A stretch of DNA of 64,000 nt from Combretum micranthum (lineage: Eukaryota > Streptophyta > Magnoliopsida > Myrtales > Combretaceae), in assembly GCA_024138025.1 (NCBI GenBank), contig JAMXBD010002790.1:1-64000 (forward strand), read 5' to 3'. A model generated the notes under the pieces. The model made no database searches and was not told the DNA's origin. It saw only the letters and a program-made list of their open reading frames with translations. Each line of letters starts with the position of its first letter. Position 1 is the stretch's first letter. Position numbers and translations under genes: made by a program. Positions 1-11,215 of the stretch are shown here, piece after piece.

Positions 1-1047
1 CCTCTCTTCGATATCCTTCTCCCACCTCAACAAATTATACTGCTCTGGCATGATCGCAACCCGTAAATTGATCGCCCCGGGAGTAGGAGTAGCAACGTCA
101 ACTCCACCTACAGGAGTCACCCCAGGAGAGAACGCAGCAGCAGGAGTTGCCCCAAGAAGCGGGGTAGCGCTGCCCGTAGCAGCCGGGGTTTCATCCCATC
201 TCGAACGCTGCCTTTTCGGGGTGGGTGCGGCCATACCCGCAAGCTTTGGGGTGGCGTCCCAAGTCATCCCAGCATGTGTAGCGCCAGGGGTAGCATCCGC
301 ATCAGCAAGTCTACCTGGGGTGGGAGTCTCGTCCCAACGGTTCCTCCTCCCAACCGACGGGTTCGCATCGTCAATCCGGCCAGAAGTAGGGGTAGCATCC
401 CAACGCCCAGTCCCGGGTTTCGAATCAGGCACATCCCAATCAGAACCAGTCCCAGTTTTCGCCTTCTTTACAGGCCCACCATCATCCTGAGCCTGATCCC
501 ACCTATTCCTCCTTTTGGTTTCCTTCTCAACCGGAGCCACAGCGACGGCTTTAGCAGCCTCCTCTTCCTCCTTCTGCTTCTTCACAATCGCCCTCAAAGT
601 CTCTTCCTTCTCTCTCTTCAACGCCTCCTCCTTCATCACATCCGCAAACTCCTCACCGATACATCCGGAGTCTTATCCCCTGCAGCAAACGCATCGTGCC
701 TGTCAGGCAAAATAACCCGATTCAACCGCCTCCTTCGATAATCATCCTCCCTATCAATAATCCGCCGCCGTTTCCGGAACCCGGTCTCTTCGTCCTCTGC
801 AGCACGCGGAATCTCTTTGAGGAGAGATTTCGGGCCGTGTACGATGCAAGCTTCCGCGCGACTTCGGAGTCCGTAGGGTCTAGGGTTTCGTCGTCTTCAT
901 TCACGGGAATAGAAGTGACGTACTTTTCGCTCTCGGCGTCACCGTAGAGGTCCGTGTCGAAGGTTAGGGAGTAGAGAGAAGCGAGCTGTTCCACCATCTC
1001 TTCCTCTCTTCTTGGGTTTTCGCGATGTCCTGATCAATCAAAGCCAT
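1..1047 (-). pseudogene. SF3B1: SF3B1 (splicing factor 3B subunit 1), N-terminal part, three frameshifts, continues left of window
   Basis: SF3B1 is the HEAT-repeat scaffold of the U2 snRNP SF3b complex that clamps the branch site. The minus strand from the ATG at 1047 reads an IAKTQEERK-like start, then a LYGDAESEKYVTSIPVN stretch, RKRRRIIDREDDYRRRRLN, and a long TP-rich region with repeated WD-TP motifs (GRWDATP, NRWDETPTPGR, MTWDATP, SRWDETP). It ends at the left edge with PEQYNLLRWEKDIEER. This is the normal order of the disordered, CDK-phosphorylated and U2AF-ligand part of the protein, about 340 residues. The reading frame changes three times, near 998-1003, 826-832 and 647-653. Each change is compatible with loss of one base (or gain of two). 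Between the shifts the codons are clean and no intron is needed. Three shifts in 1 kb suggest a decayed copy, although sequencing error cannot be excluded. The HEAT repeats would lie outside the window. Confidence 0.85.
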
Positions 1048-1264
1048 CAAGGAAGAACACCCTAGATTCAGTAACGATTCGTTTGTCAGGGATTCGATTT
1101 GAAACTAGAAAGGCAAAAAAATTACAACTTCATATATATATTTTTTCGATATTAGGCAATGTTGTGAGAGAGCCCATGCGTAGTTTTTTTCTCGCCGCTC
1201 AGCCTAAATGAGTAGTTATAGAGAGACGGACTGACAGAAGACTTTATACCGTGAAATTATTTGG

Positions 1265-2127
1265 CACGAATTGGTTGTTTGGTTCAGTTCGTTCGTTTTT
1301 TTTAGAGCCAAATCGAATCATATTTACGTTTTGATTTTTTTTCATCTTAAACTAAATCATTAAATAATGGTTATTCGGATTAGAAATTTTTTAAATCATT
1401 AAATAATAGTTTAGTTGAAATCAAATTCTAACGAAAAATGTTATTTATTCTATTTTTTTTTTTCATTTGTGGAGATACTTAAATATTTATATCATTTTAT
1501 ATTTTTATTATAAACCATGATAAAATATTTTATGATTCATCATATTTTTAATCTATGTTATCTATAAAATCATTATCTATTAATAAAATACATTCACAAC
1601 CAATAATAGTAAGTCATAATTATAATTTTTAATAGAACAATCAAGTCAATTATTTACCAATAAATTTAGCTAAAATAAAAAATCATCTATCAACAAAATC
1701 CTTCCACAAATAAAATGATCTGTTGACAAAATGTAATTAACAATTAATACATAATAAGATTTTATAACTGAATAAATAAATTTCATGCTATGTAAAAATA
1801 AAAGCTATTAAAAAAAATATTCATCATAAAAATATATATATTATGAGCTTAAAAAAAATAAAAATGAACAAGCTGATTTTAACCAATATTCACTAAATAA
1901 TAATATTAAATAAAATCATATGAATATAGTAAAATATCATTATATTTTTCTAAATTGTTTAGTTCATTTACGAATTGTTTGGTTTATCTTTCAAGCTAAA
2001 TCATAAATTTAAGGATTGGTTCGAATTGAAAATTTTAAACCAGACCTTTAAAAAAAACCATATTTCAGTTTAAAATTGTTTAGTCATGGATTGATTCGTT
2101 CGGTTAGTTTTTTTTCCTATCCTTAGT
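1265..2127. repeat. AT-rich interspersed repeat, copy 1 (GGTTTGG-type, non-autonomous)
   Basis: About 860 bp, similar along its length to 24199-25135. Both begin with sequence built from TTGGTT/CGGTTTG and end with a GGTTTTTTTCC-type tract. In between they share the same order of blocks (ATTTATATCA, TAAACCATGATAA, ATCATCTATCAA, a final ATCATAAATTTA). There is no coding capacity. The termini resemble non-autonomous hAT-like elements rich in CGGTTTGGTTT that are common in plants, but I could not define matching target-site duplications. Confidence 0.6.
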
Positions 2128-4451
2128 GAAGTGTAATCGCCTAATAGTCATCCTTTCAAGATTTTTTTTTATCAATTACTAAGTACCCTAAGCTCATGTT
2201 ATTGCAAATAGTGGGTATGATCAAATAACCAATTCATTGTCTATTTTTGAATCCAATATAAATCTGTTTTTTTTTTTATATTTTTCTTTTAATATTTTGA
2301 TTTTTGTTTTTAAACCATTTGCACAACACTTAACTAAAATTATGGTTAATCATATTTATAGTTGGTCCACAAAAAAATAAATCGTTTTGTTCTTAAAGTT
2401 ACATGCTATTAAAACCTCATCTTAACTGTAGTAGATAAAGTCATGTCAATTCATGCACAAAAGAGAACAAAACAGTAGCAACCTAAAATAATACCATATC
2501 TATTGTTTTAAAACCTCAAGCTCATCCCTAGAAAAATCAATACTTATATTTTTTATTACTTCTTTTTATCACAATACCAACACTTTAAAAGAAAATAAAT
2601 AAAAAATAAAAACTTGTCCATATGGCTAAAACTGTAATAATCATAAAACACTAGTGAAAGTAATTTAGACCAAGATCAATGCTTAATAATATTATATTAG
2701 GTTTCAACTCTTTAGCCTTTTATATTTTAAAAATAACTAATTATATATAATATTATTATATAGATATCGTTTGCCGTTAATCGTCATTTTTCATGGTTAC
2801 AAACCGAAACCAAACCGAAAAAAATTAAAATCATGAACCTAAACCGAAACTGATGGACAAGTTAACCATATCTTTTAAATTGTTTTTCGATTCTGTTTGG
2901 TTTAGTCTTTTCTTTCCCACCTCCGACTTACAAATGAAAGAAAGGAACCATTTTCCAATATGAGTTTTTCTTAATCTCACTAGTTGTCAATCATCACTTA
3001 TGAATATTATTAATATTTTTTTATAAATGGGTAATAATATCTGAAATTTATACTTTTTTATAATAGAGTACATAATTTTGAGGTATAGAAGAAAGCAATT
3101 TCATTAAAGCTATACTTGGAATTTATCTTATAATCTCAGTACGCACTCAAAATCTATTTAAATGAGTGGATATAATTATATGTATGTATGTATATATATA
3201 TATATATATATCATACCCCCAACGAGAGATCCACTTGCCCTTTTCTGAATTAAAATTTATTAATGTTGATTAGTTAAAGTTTAAATAATTAATTGCAAAA
3301 TAATAAATTACAAAATGCAATTGAAATATTGAAAAAGAAAATAATAGTGATTAATTGTAAAATTGGATAATGTTTAGGTACTAAATACAATATTTACTTT
3401 TTCTTAAAAAAAAAAAAAAGAGAATATTTTGTTTCTACATAAATATTTTGCCATTGATTTTATGTGTATTTTTCACCCTTCAATCTTTCTTTTCAAAGAA
3501 AAAAAAAAAAAATCTTGGCATGTTCTTATTATTTATTGCAATGTAGAATTATATTTAAAATATACTCATTCTAATTTAAGGATTAAACTAGAGTACAATG
3601 CATCCATGTGTGTGTTAAAAAAAAAAAAAAAAAGGTGATAGTTAAAAGTGATACATATGCAGGAAACAAAAAAGAATAAGAGTATTGAAAAACAATTTTT
3701 AATCTGGAGAGGGAGAGAAGTAATCATCACTTATAACAGTATAAAAGAAGAAATATGATTAATATTTTTTGACATAATAGAATTCTTTTAATATTATTAG
3801 ATGATTAACAGTTTCAATTGCTCTAATAGTACTTAAATTTTCCCGATTTAACAGATTTATACCTAAATAAAATTTTATTATAAAAAAATATATGAACTTT
3901 TTAAATCTTTCACTTATGGTACTTATGGATGAATTTCGTCCATTTTTTTGTCCAATTGCTAACGTGTCAGATTAAATTAATTAAAATATTATTTTTTCCA
4001 AGTTGGCAATTTAAATTTTCTTTTTACCTTTTTTTTCTCTCTCTCCTCTTTCTCTATAACCTCTTGCCTCTATCTTCTCTCTCCCTCTTCTCAAGACGAA
4101 CCAGAATCCACCACTCCCTCTCCTCTATTGTTGGAGTACAAGGGAGAAGATAACAAAGAAGTTGTATGGCATTGCAAGAAGCGCTATCGTCTTATGAAGG
4201 AGGTGGTCTCCTCCGTCACCTTTCCCACCATCACGGTGCTCAACCTTTACCACCATAACTCCTTCACCAAAACTCCCGCACACCCTATTGACCGCTTTGA
4301 CTCCTCATGTGAATCCCGTGCGTCGCCATGGCCTATCAAAACGAGCCATGAAACTCCTTCATTTCTTATCAAAATCAAGTCTAAAATTTCCCCAAGAAGT
4401 ATGAGATCCAACTTCATAAACCTCAACTCCAAGAGAAACCTCAATGTCAAC
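2128..4451. other. AT-rich non-coding stretch
   Basis: No supported gene. It holds poly-A and poly-T tracts, a TA microsatellite at about 3189-3211, a possible fragment of the CGGTTTGG-type repeat at about 2790-2915 and a pyrimidine-rich strand at 4028-4130. Open frames here (for example 4128-4487) show no recognisable motif. The stretch ends abruptly where the left arm of the inverted duplication begins. Confidence 0.6.
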
Positions 4452-4714
4452 TTCCTTACTGATAAGTCCGAGAAGATTACGCCTTAAGATACGGCCGTAT
4501 TAGAGGTTGTGACCTTCTCTGTGCGTGGTTTTCCTTCCTTCTATTATTGATTACGCGCGTAATCGTCCATTTAATAACATTCAAGAAGATCACTAGCTTA
4601 GATACGATAGTAAATCTTGCTTGGATAATATTCTCAACTTCAAATCCTTGTGTAATTTGATCAAAGTGTTGATATTTCTCTTTTTTAACTTGAAATGAAA
4701 ATAGTATTTAATCA
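4452..4714 (-). mobile_element. Athila-type LTR fragment, 5' part only
   Basis: Inverted match to the first 260 bp of the Athila LTR at 56769-57029, starting TGATTAAATA at 4714 on the minus strand. It is cut off at 4452, so the remaining 1.3 kb of the LTR is missing here. A perfect 16-bp palindrome, GATTACGCGCGTAATC, sits at 4549-4564. The right-arm copy does not keep it. Confidence 0.75.
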
Positions 4715-4715
4715 A

Positions 4716-5080
4716 TTACCAAATATCTTTAGTTAAACAAAGATTTAAAGCATTATTAACCCTAAATAAACCAAAATGAGTGTGGTGAATTAGCCTTATC
4801 ATGCTGCTACAATTATGGAGCTGTTGACTAAACAATCTTCCATTCTTATCACCTTCCTTAACCTGAAGCATATAAGCATCATCTCCCTTGTCTTTCTCTT
4901 CTTCACAAGCACCCATTAATTTTTTAGCTTTGCTTTTCTTCCTACTACTATTGCATTTCACTTTGCAAGCTGACTTGATCAACGACAACTCATGGAGTTT
5001 TCCATTGGTATTAATCGACTTCGCTTTTTTTGAGGCTTTGATGGAGTGAAAGAGCAGCTTGATGAATGGCTATTGCCCAT
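4716..5080 (-). pseudogene. PADRE/DUF4228-like gene, internally deleted copy
   Basis: The ATG at 5080 begins MGNSHSSSCSFTPSKPQ, the myristoylation-like MGN start followed by a short Ser-rich segment that is typical of plant PADRE (DUF4228) proteins. Compared with the right-arm copy at 56221-56764, about 190 bp are missing after GGAAAACTCCAT (near 4993). This joins the N-terminus out of frame, and it stops soon after. The C-terminal half survives as an open frame 4988-4716 (LIKSACKVKC, then GACEEEKDKGDDAYMLQV). PADRE proteins are small stress-responsive plant proteins of unknown biochemical function. The deletion makes this copy non-functional. Confidence 0.6.
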
Positions 5081-6239
5081 GTTAACCTTCTAAAAGCGTT
5101 ACGATTGGACTTTGTCTGACAAAGTTTAGGATTGGGTTGTTTGTGTAGAAAATTGTCATTATATATATATTAGCAGTCAGGAAGAAGAGGTCATGAAAAA
5201 AGTGGGAATAGAGTAGGATAGGAACTAGAAAGAGTACCAAGAGAGAGATTAGAATTTTGGAACATGCACACTTTAATAACTTTTGTTTGTGTAGCAAATC
5301 AGTATTACACCCCGCGCCCCCCCCCCCCCCGCCCAAAAAAAAAAAAAAAAGAAGAAAAAAGTGACAAATCGGTTGGCATATAACGATAGAATGGCAAATT
5401 AGTTGTCCGACCAACCACTCCAATGAGTGAATTGAGTGTACACTGCCTAGGGGTATCGATTTTACTTGATCCTCTTGATATCCACTATTGACTTGATTAT
5501 TTCCTCAAATATGCCATTTTTGACTCGTCGGCTTATGTGATTATGACTTGAAAGTGAAAACAAAATGATTGCTTCATTCAAATCCGACAACGGTGGCTCC
5601 TGGTTTAGTTTATGAAGGATGGCCAATCAATAGAAAACAAATGTATGATTGCAATATCCTCTTTTCATAACGGCATTGCCAAGTTAGGTCTGTAATTGAT
5701 TCTACACGAAATCTAAATTGATACAGTTCACACATAATTGACATCGTACTTTTTATATTTGCAGCTGTGAATGCGTTTGTTCATCAAATTGGTGATATTC
5801 AAATAGGTGTACATGCCACACAACTAATAATTTGGAAAACGTCCGGTTCGTAGGTATCCCTTGAACACTTAGTAAAGGATTGATAAAATAAAATAAAGAT
5901 CCCTTTTAAATACAGTTTCTTCTTTTCAGGAAACGTCTAATAGACTTTAGAAATTCCATATTAAGAGCAATGCTCATTCCTGAAGATGTATAGCGCCACC
6001 AAATGGCTTATAAACCCAGACACCACATCATCATTTGATAATCCACATTTAGACGAGCAAGGCATACGAGAAATGGATATGGATAATCAGCAAAATACAA
6101 TACAGGGAATCAATTTGTTGACACATGTAAAACATACCCAGACACATGAAATGCCACATACAGTCCATAAAAGGTGAATACATTTGTGGTAGAACTGAGA
6201 AATTTCCAGTGGCTGTACCGCTGCTACCAAACAATAAAG
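5081..6239. other. Intergenic part of left outer arm
   Basis: No gene seen. The sequence mirrors 54909-56220 of the right arm, which carries three extra segments (about 31, 100 and 35 bp) between 55030 and 55310 that are absent here near 5990-6140. Confidence 0.6.
5317..5350 (+). repeat. Homopolymer run C14 then A16
   Basis: Fourteen consecutive C (5317-5330), GCCC, then sixteen A (5335-5350). The mirrored position in the right arm (about 55966-55983) has a poly-T run followed by GGGTGTAAT and no long G run, so the C run is specific to the left copy. Confidence 0.85.
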
Positions 6240-6530
6240 CTACTTGATGTATTGAGAGAGCCACTTAAAGGCATCGCCTTACCTCATTTTCCTGACAATA
6301 CTGCACATAAGTACCTCTAGAGGACCTACATTAGTCTGCAAGATTCACCTTCCCCTTTCCAGTAGTAAAGTATCTCAGACCAAGATGATACCGCAACTCA
6401 TGCTCTGAGGCAGCATATCGTATGTCAATCTTGTTTCCCAGAATGAGAAACGGCGCACATCCCATTCCTTCTTTGATTCTGCAAACCTCTCCGTATCATA
6501 AGCATTCACCAGGTATACCACATCATCTAC
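6240..6530 (-). pseudogene. SAR1 GTPase, 3' exon remnant
   Basis: SAR1 is the small GTPase that starts COPII coat assembly at the ER. A splice acceptor (CTGCAG) precedes 6530. The minus strand then reads [23 protein letters not shown], a frame change, [11 protein letters not shown] (the guanine-specificity NKxD motif), [21 protein letters not shown], and finally DAFKWLSQYIK with a stop at 6242-6240. A segment after KKEWD (normally a loop before PFLILGNK) is missing, there are frameshifts, and a TAA replaces the tyrosine codon in the KMGYG region. The N-terminal P-loop exons are not found nearby. The intron side is retained, so this is a genomic fragment, not a processed copy. Confidence 0.85.
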
Positions 6531-7730
6531 CTGCAGAACAAATCATTCTATTACCAATAATGGAAACATTTATCAAATGAAAATAAAAAATTGCTCGAGT
6601 ATGGTGAAGTCTGTTGAACAGAAGCAACAAAAACAGATACACCACAGGTAAACACTACAGTCAGAGAAGCACATGCATGCAAGTTATTAAGCAATCGTGA
6701 AAAGAGATGAATGAAGAAAATGCAATTCACAGCACTCAATTGATCAACTTATGTCCACAGAGAAAGGTGCCAACGTCCAGAATGTTAACCCTGCCTCTTA
6801 TAAAATCCATTGTGTACTTTACTATCTTCAAGGTTTGCATTCAGAGATGCCTACCTAGTGGGTTCGTGCAAAAAAGGGATGCTAAAAGCCAAGCTACTCA
6901 AAATTGATCTGCTAATTCTATTTTCCACGAAACTGTTTCTGAATCATGAGTTGATGCTAAAAGCTCAAATACTCAAATAGTTTCCCAATTCAAGGTAAAA
7001 CATTTTCAGAGCATGGCAAAATCGTTAGCTGAATAAAGCTTTTGTTATTAAAGAATATCTTAATGTTCAAGTCACATTTTGAAGTGATTTGACAACTTCC
7101 TGGCTTCTTGAGACTAGCATCTGAATCAAAACCAGACATCTGAAAGCCTCGTATCACTACCCCTAACAACCATGTTTTTTCACTACAAGAGGGACATGAT
7201 AACTATCACGATTGATCACATATACAAATGTTTCAAGCAGAAGGAACATAGAGCTCTTAAAAGTCATTCCTGTTGAAGACAGAAAAATTCAAGCAATTGA
7301 CAACATGAAAATAGATGAGATCCATAAGAGGATGTCACTACAGAAATTCCTAGGAAAGAAGAGCCCTGAGAGTCATAAATACTAAGTGCTGCAACTACCT
7401 GATAAACTTTTTCAGCATTCTAGAATATTATTTTAAATGCCTTTCTTTCTGCTTCTAGAAGCCATTTTATTTCTTTTTGGTAAGAACAATCAGGGCAGGA
7501 CACTTGGCAAATCCAGGTTCTACCACTATTGAGTTGTTCATAGCACAGACGACACCATATAATGGGAAGCTTGCTTCTTTGCTGCTTGGCTTGCTTTTAA
7601 AATTGATGAGTCACATTCTAACTGATTGTTGCAATCTAATGTACTTGCCACTTCCTCCGCAGCAGTAATGCCAATCCAAGACACCTGAATCTGGGGAAGG
7701 CAATTGTCAAGCCAGATGCAGATTGGTGCA
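6531..7730. other. SAR1 intron-like and intergenic DNA of the left arm
   Basis: Immediately upstream of the SAR1 acceptor, so its proximal part is probably the former SAR1 intron. No other exon was recognised. It is mirrored at 53419-54618. Short open frames here (6551-6739, 6707-6907, 7477-7668) are conserved between arms only because the DNA was duplicated. Confidence 0.5.
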
Positions 7731-8095
7731 TGTTAGTTGGATACCGATACAGTACCGAGGAGATGAAAGCTTAGTATGTCGAATGTATTTTGGGCAGAGG
7801 CTTTTGCGTGTTGGGCTCTGTGTAGTATGTGTAGAGTGCTGTGTTATGTACTGTATTTTTGTAGTAGGGTGCTGATGTGGACAGTAAGTAGTTGTGAGTT
7901 AGTTAAAGTAGACTAGAAGTATAAATAGGAGATTCTGATAATAGAAGAGGGCAGAAAAGAAAATACCCAAGTTGTGTTGGACATTGCTTGAGCTTGCAAG
8001 GCCAATTTGGTAAGCTCTAATCTCAACATTGTAACTATTGTTCATTGTTGATTTTGATTTCACCCTTTTTTTTTATTTTATATATCTTTCCTACA
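7731..8095 (+). mobile_element. Copia-type LTR (about 365 bp) with adjoining tRNA-Met-like PBS
   Basis: Starts TGTTAG (7731) and ends CCTACA (8095). It has a TATA box TATAAATAGG at 7920-7929. It is followed directly by TTGTATCAGATAC, which resembles the canonical copia primer-binding site TGGTATCAGAGC. No gag or pol follows, so this is a 5' LTR remnant. It lies between the SAR1 fragment and the helicase 3' exons and is present in inverted form at 53060-53418, so it predates the inverted duplication. Confidence 0.7.
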
Positions 8096-8550
8096 GTTGT
8101 ATCAGATACTCATGCTATTAAGATGTCTGCTAATATCTCCCAAATAGGTTTGATGGACTACAAATGCTACTTCCATTTAGATAGGTGAACTTCAATATCA
8201 AATTAAACATGAACAAAACCTACTCTCAGGTCAAGAAGACGACCGCTATGTCTAGTTTAGACGATGGACAGGAAACAGTCAGTAAAACTATGTAAGTAAA
8301 GCTGAGTCCAACCATTTCACTAGCTAATGTTACTAGATCCTCCAGCCAAAGAACTATGGCACCTTTTCAAAACCCAAAATAGGTCGATTACCCAATTAAA
8401 GAGTTTTGCACAAAGCGACTCGGAGGCTCTAAGTTTCTTGCCATTGTTTTTTTCTACTCAAGTGTATAAATCAAGTCCAGTAGCAATAGGAATGACAATG
8501 AAATAGCAATAATATTAAGAGTTCAACATGAAAAGAAAAACGAAACTCAC

Positions 8551-9556
8551 GGTCTTCAACTTCGCTCCATCGATAATATTGAGGAGATATGTCAATCAAC
8601 CAATGTGGATTTACCTCAGTAACCTGTATAAAACCCCTAGCTTTCAGTAACAGAGATATGACAACAATATACTAAATTAACAAACTCGAAATTAGTGAGG
8701 CAAAACCTAATTACTAGAATAAAAACTTCCAAAAAAATTAAATCACAACACTTATCTATGATTAATTACTTCCACTACTAGCTATATACAGCTGAAATTA
8801 CAGATATTCCATTTTAGCTTTACTATTTTTTACATAATGTCAACACATAAACTCTATTTTACAAATAATCATAATATCGTAATTAGCACATATTTTCAGG
8901 AACTATAATATTCACTTTGAGAGTTAAAGAAAGTCTTCTACCAGAGCTACCTGTTTCATGTACGCTTCTCCTTCAAGCACTAATTCATGGTAGACAACCC
9001 ATCTTGGTGGTTTTTCCTGTTAGCACAAGAAGAGTAAAAAAGAAATTCATCTAAAAAACAACAGTCATGATGGAATTTGAAACTCCCCTAGTTGGAGGAA
9101 AAATAAATATTAAAAAGAGAAAGCCTTCTCAATTGAGGTGTGGGCCTTCATCTGTTGATAGATTTGTGCTATAAGATGCACAGTAAAAAATATTTGCATG
9201 ATGCAAATATCAAACTGCAGAAGTAAAGCATTTTACTTAGCTTAAGATAAGTACCTCTGCCAACCCTGAACTTGGGTGTATGCGGACCGTCTGAATTGGT
9301 TTGAGAGTTTGATATCCGCTCTTTGTAAATTTTGCTAGGTGAGGGAAGAAACCTAAAAAAGATGCATTTGAAGTTTAAGCAAGAAAAAGGCAAAGGTATT
9401 CTCTAAGCTTTTGAAAACATAGAAACTTTTACCAGATAATATCGCCTTTTTTATGGCGTTCAACTCATTCATTCGCGATAATAGGTCAATGTTAACTTTC
9501 CTCAAGAGTTCCTTCAATTGACCTCTTATCCATCTTGCTCGCTCCATGCTCCTTAA
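8551..9556 (-). CDS. DEAH-box RNA helicase (PRP2/DHX16-like), four 3' exons, left copy
   Basis: Exons on the minus strand: 9556-9433, 9352-9255, 9016-8951, 8623-8551, all with AG/GT borders and compatible phases. They encode the helicase-associated region and OB-fold. Exon one reads ERARWIRGQLKELL, NELNAIKKAILSG. Exon two reads GFFPHLAKFTKSGYQT, HPSSGL. Exon three reads PPRWVVYHELVLEGEAYMKQ. Exon four reads VTEVNPHWLIDISPQYY. This matches the C-terminal order in PRP2-type spliceosomal helicases. They continue the frame of the exon ending at 18129: that exon ends in phase 0 after YYIQ, and this block opens LRSMERAR. The final short exon was not found. Unlike the right-arm copy, no frameshift is seen here. 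The intron upstream has grown to 8.6 kb through insertions. Confidence 0.85.
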
Positions 9557-9560
9557 CTGG

Positions 9561-10271
9561 GAAAAAGATAGAGGTCAGCATTGCAAACACAAATACAAGA
9601 TCAAATATAGTGTGTATGACAAATATGCCCGAAAGGGTCACAACAATCTTGAAACAAGACACCTGGATTAGCATCTAGCACAGGATTTATACCTCAACAT
9701 ATGTTAGTTACATACACCTCCTAGATACAATCTTTCTAATAACCAAATGCCTTAAAAATGTCATAAATGTGGACATGAACTCCTCATACCCTTTAGAATC
9801 TTCAAAACACATATCAAAGGTGGGTAACTACAATGCTTAAAAAGAAAATTCTATTGTCCCATTCTCATATTTGCACGACCGGTCCTTTAGGTTATTCAAT
9901 AGCTTACATTTGCACTCAATCGTGCTTGCACTATTAAAATATTTTACATATTAACTTTCATATTTATTTTAATGGTAAGATAATTGACTAGATAATCAAG
10001 TTCACTAGACTATAAAAGATCCCTTACTTATCGTGCAAGATGAGGTAATGTATCCCAATGACAAAAGAAAAACAACTAACTATTGCATTAGGTCCTCAAA
10101 TTAACATCAATCATGATGGAAACACAATTTCACATTTAATGAAGAGAGGAAAACAACCATTCACTATCAATCGCATCACCTATGTTGAATTTAAAAGAAT
10201 AAATATATATAAACTCCAGTCTCATGCAGTTGCCAAATTCTACCTATCTAAGCACATAGGAAAAAAGACAA
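9561..10271. repeat. Helicase intron segment, direct repeat copy 1 (about 0.7 kb)
   Basis: Direct repeat of 17322-18058, clearly diverged (about one mismatch in ten by eye) but colinear throughout. The near end is 5 bp from the splice acceptor of the exon at 9556. The two copies flank a 7 kb block of transposon DNA. Confidence 0.85.
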
Positions 10272-10776
10272 ACATATGAAACATAATATGGTTTCAAACA
10301 TGAATAGACCTCTTTGTAAGGATGTAATGCGACAAAGCCCTCTCCCTTCTCTCTAGCCCCCTCTTCTTCTCCTGATCTTCGTCCTCCTCCCCTGTCTCCT
10401 CTCCCATCATCTCCTCTTTCTCCCCTCCTTTCCCTCTTTCTCTTCCCCTTCCCTTTCCCCTCTCTCAAAACATGTCACCCACCTCTACCTTACCCGTCGT
10501 TACCCTCCTAGCCTAGCTTGTTAGACCCCAAACACAAAACCCGAGCCTATACACGTTATCCTGGCCGTTTCCAAACCTTTTTCACGAAACCCTAACCGTC
10601 TTACATGTTTCTTTTGGCTGTTCCGACCTTGTTCTCATAACCCCAAGCCGCTCTGCCCCTAAACACATAACCCTAGCCCAACCATGTCTTAAACCTTAAA
10701 ACCTACCCCATTCCAGCCCTAATCCCCTTAACCTTAGTTGTCCTTACCCTTTATCTCTCTTCCCTTGGTGGGTCCG
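10272..10776. other. Strongly pyrimidine-rich non-coding block
   Basis: The plus strand from about 10335 to 10470 is almost pure C and T. It is followed by C-rich sequence with scattered AACCCTAA-like motifs to 10776. No coding frame is recognised. It sits between direct repeat copy 1 and an LTR. It could be the 5' untranslated part of the LINE found further right, but that is inference. Confidence 0.5.
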
Positions 10777-11195
10777 TGATACATTGCCGAGGGTTCCTAA
10801 ACTCATATCTAGAGTTTATAGTAGGAGAATTAAGAGTTAGTATGTGACTGTAATGTGTAATGATAGAATATATGTGTTGTGTGTTGTGAAGTGTGTGTTG
10901 TGTATGTGTAATAAAGGTAACAAGAGTTAGTAGGAGAATAAGATGATGTGGCATGTACAAGAGAAATAGACCATAGGATGAGTTGGCAAGGAGTGCTTGT
11001 TAGTTAGTTACAATAGTGTGAAGAAGTATAAATAGGCAGAGGAGAAGAAGCAGAGGTGTGAAGAATATTGTTAAACACTTAGCAGTGGAGATTGTTTGGA
11101 GCCGATATACCTAATCGGTAAGCTCTAGTCTCTTCGGTTTTGTTTTAGTAATTTTCCTAGTTTAAACTTAGACTAAATCCTTTTGGTTTGTATCA
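10777..11195 (+). mobile_element. LTR (419 bp) with perfect 7-bp terminal inverted repeat and PBS
   Basis: Begins TGATACA at 10777 and ends TGTATCA at 11195, which are exact inverse complements. TATA box TATAAATAGG at 11027-11036. Starting 3-4 bases downstream, TGGTGCCGTCTGTGGGA (11199-11215) matches the primer-binding sequence of many plant Ty3/gypsy elements (canonical TGGCGCCGTCTGTGGGA). No gag or pol follows, because hAT sequence begins within 100 bp. This is a 5' LTR plus PBS whose element was cut short. Confidence 0.75.
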
Positions 11196-11215
11196 ATTTG
11201 GTGCCGTCTGTGGGA

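Larger units (their letters stand above)
4452..9836. repeat. Left outer arm of the large inverted duplication
   Basis: Reverse-complement match to 51316-57029. In the segments aligned by eye there is roughly one mismatch per 20-25 bases, plus indels. Gene order is mirrored: Athila LTR start, PADRE gene, SAR1 exon, copia LTR, then four helicase exons. The match ends at 4452, where the right copy continues into the rest of the Athila LTR, and at 9836 inside a helicase intron, where the right copy jumps to sequence matching 33600. Right-arm-specific segments lie around 55030-55310 and 56300-56485, and a C-run at 5317-5330 is left-arm specific. Confidence 0.9.

Noticed and set aside
50..490. Long plus-strand open frame with Val/Gly/Ala repeats
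   Set aside because: It is the antisense shadow of the TP-repeat region of SF3B1 on the minus strand.
4128..4487. 119-residue open frame
   Set aside because: No recognisable domain, and it crosses the duplication boundary into an antisense Athila LTR.
10590..10680. Telomere-like AACCCTAA words
   Set aside because: Only isolated motifs in a generally C-rich stretch, with no tandem array.
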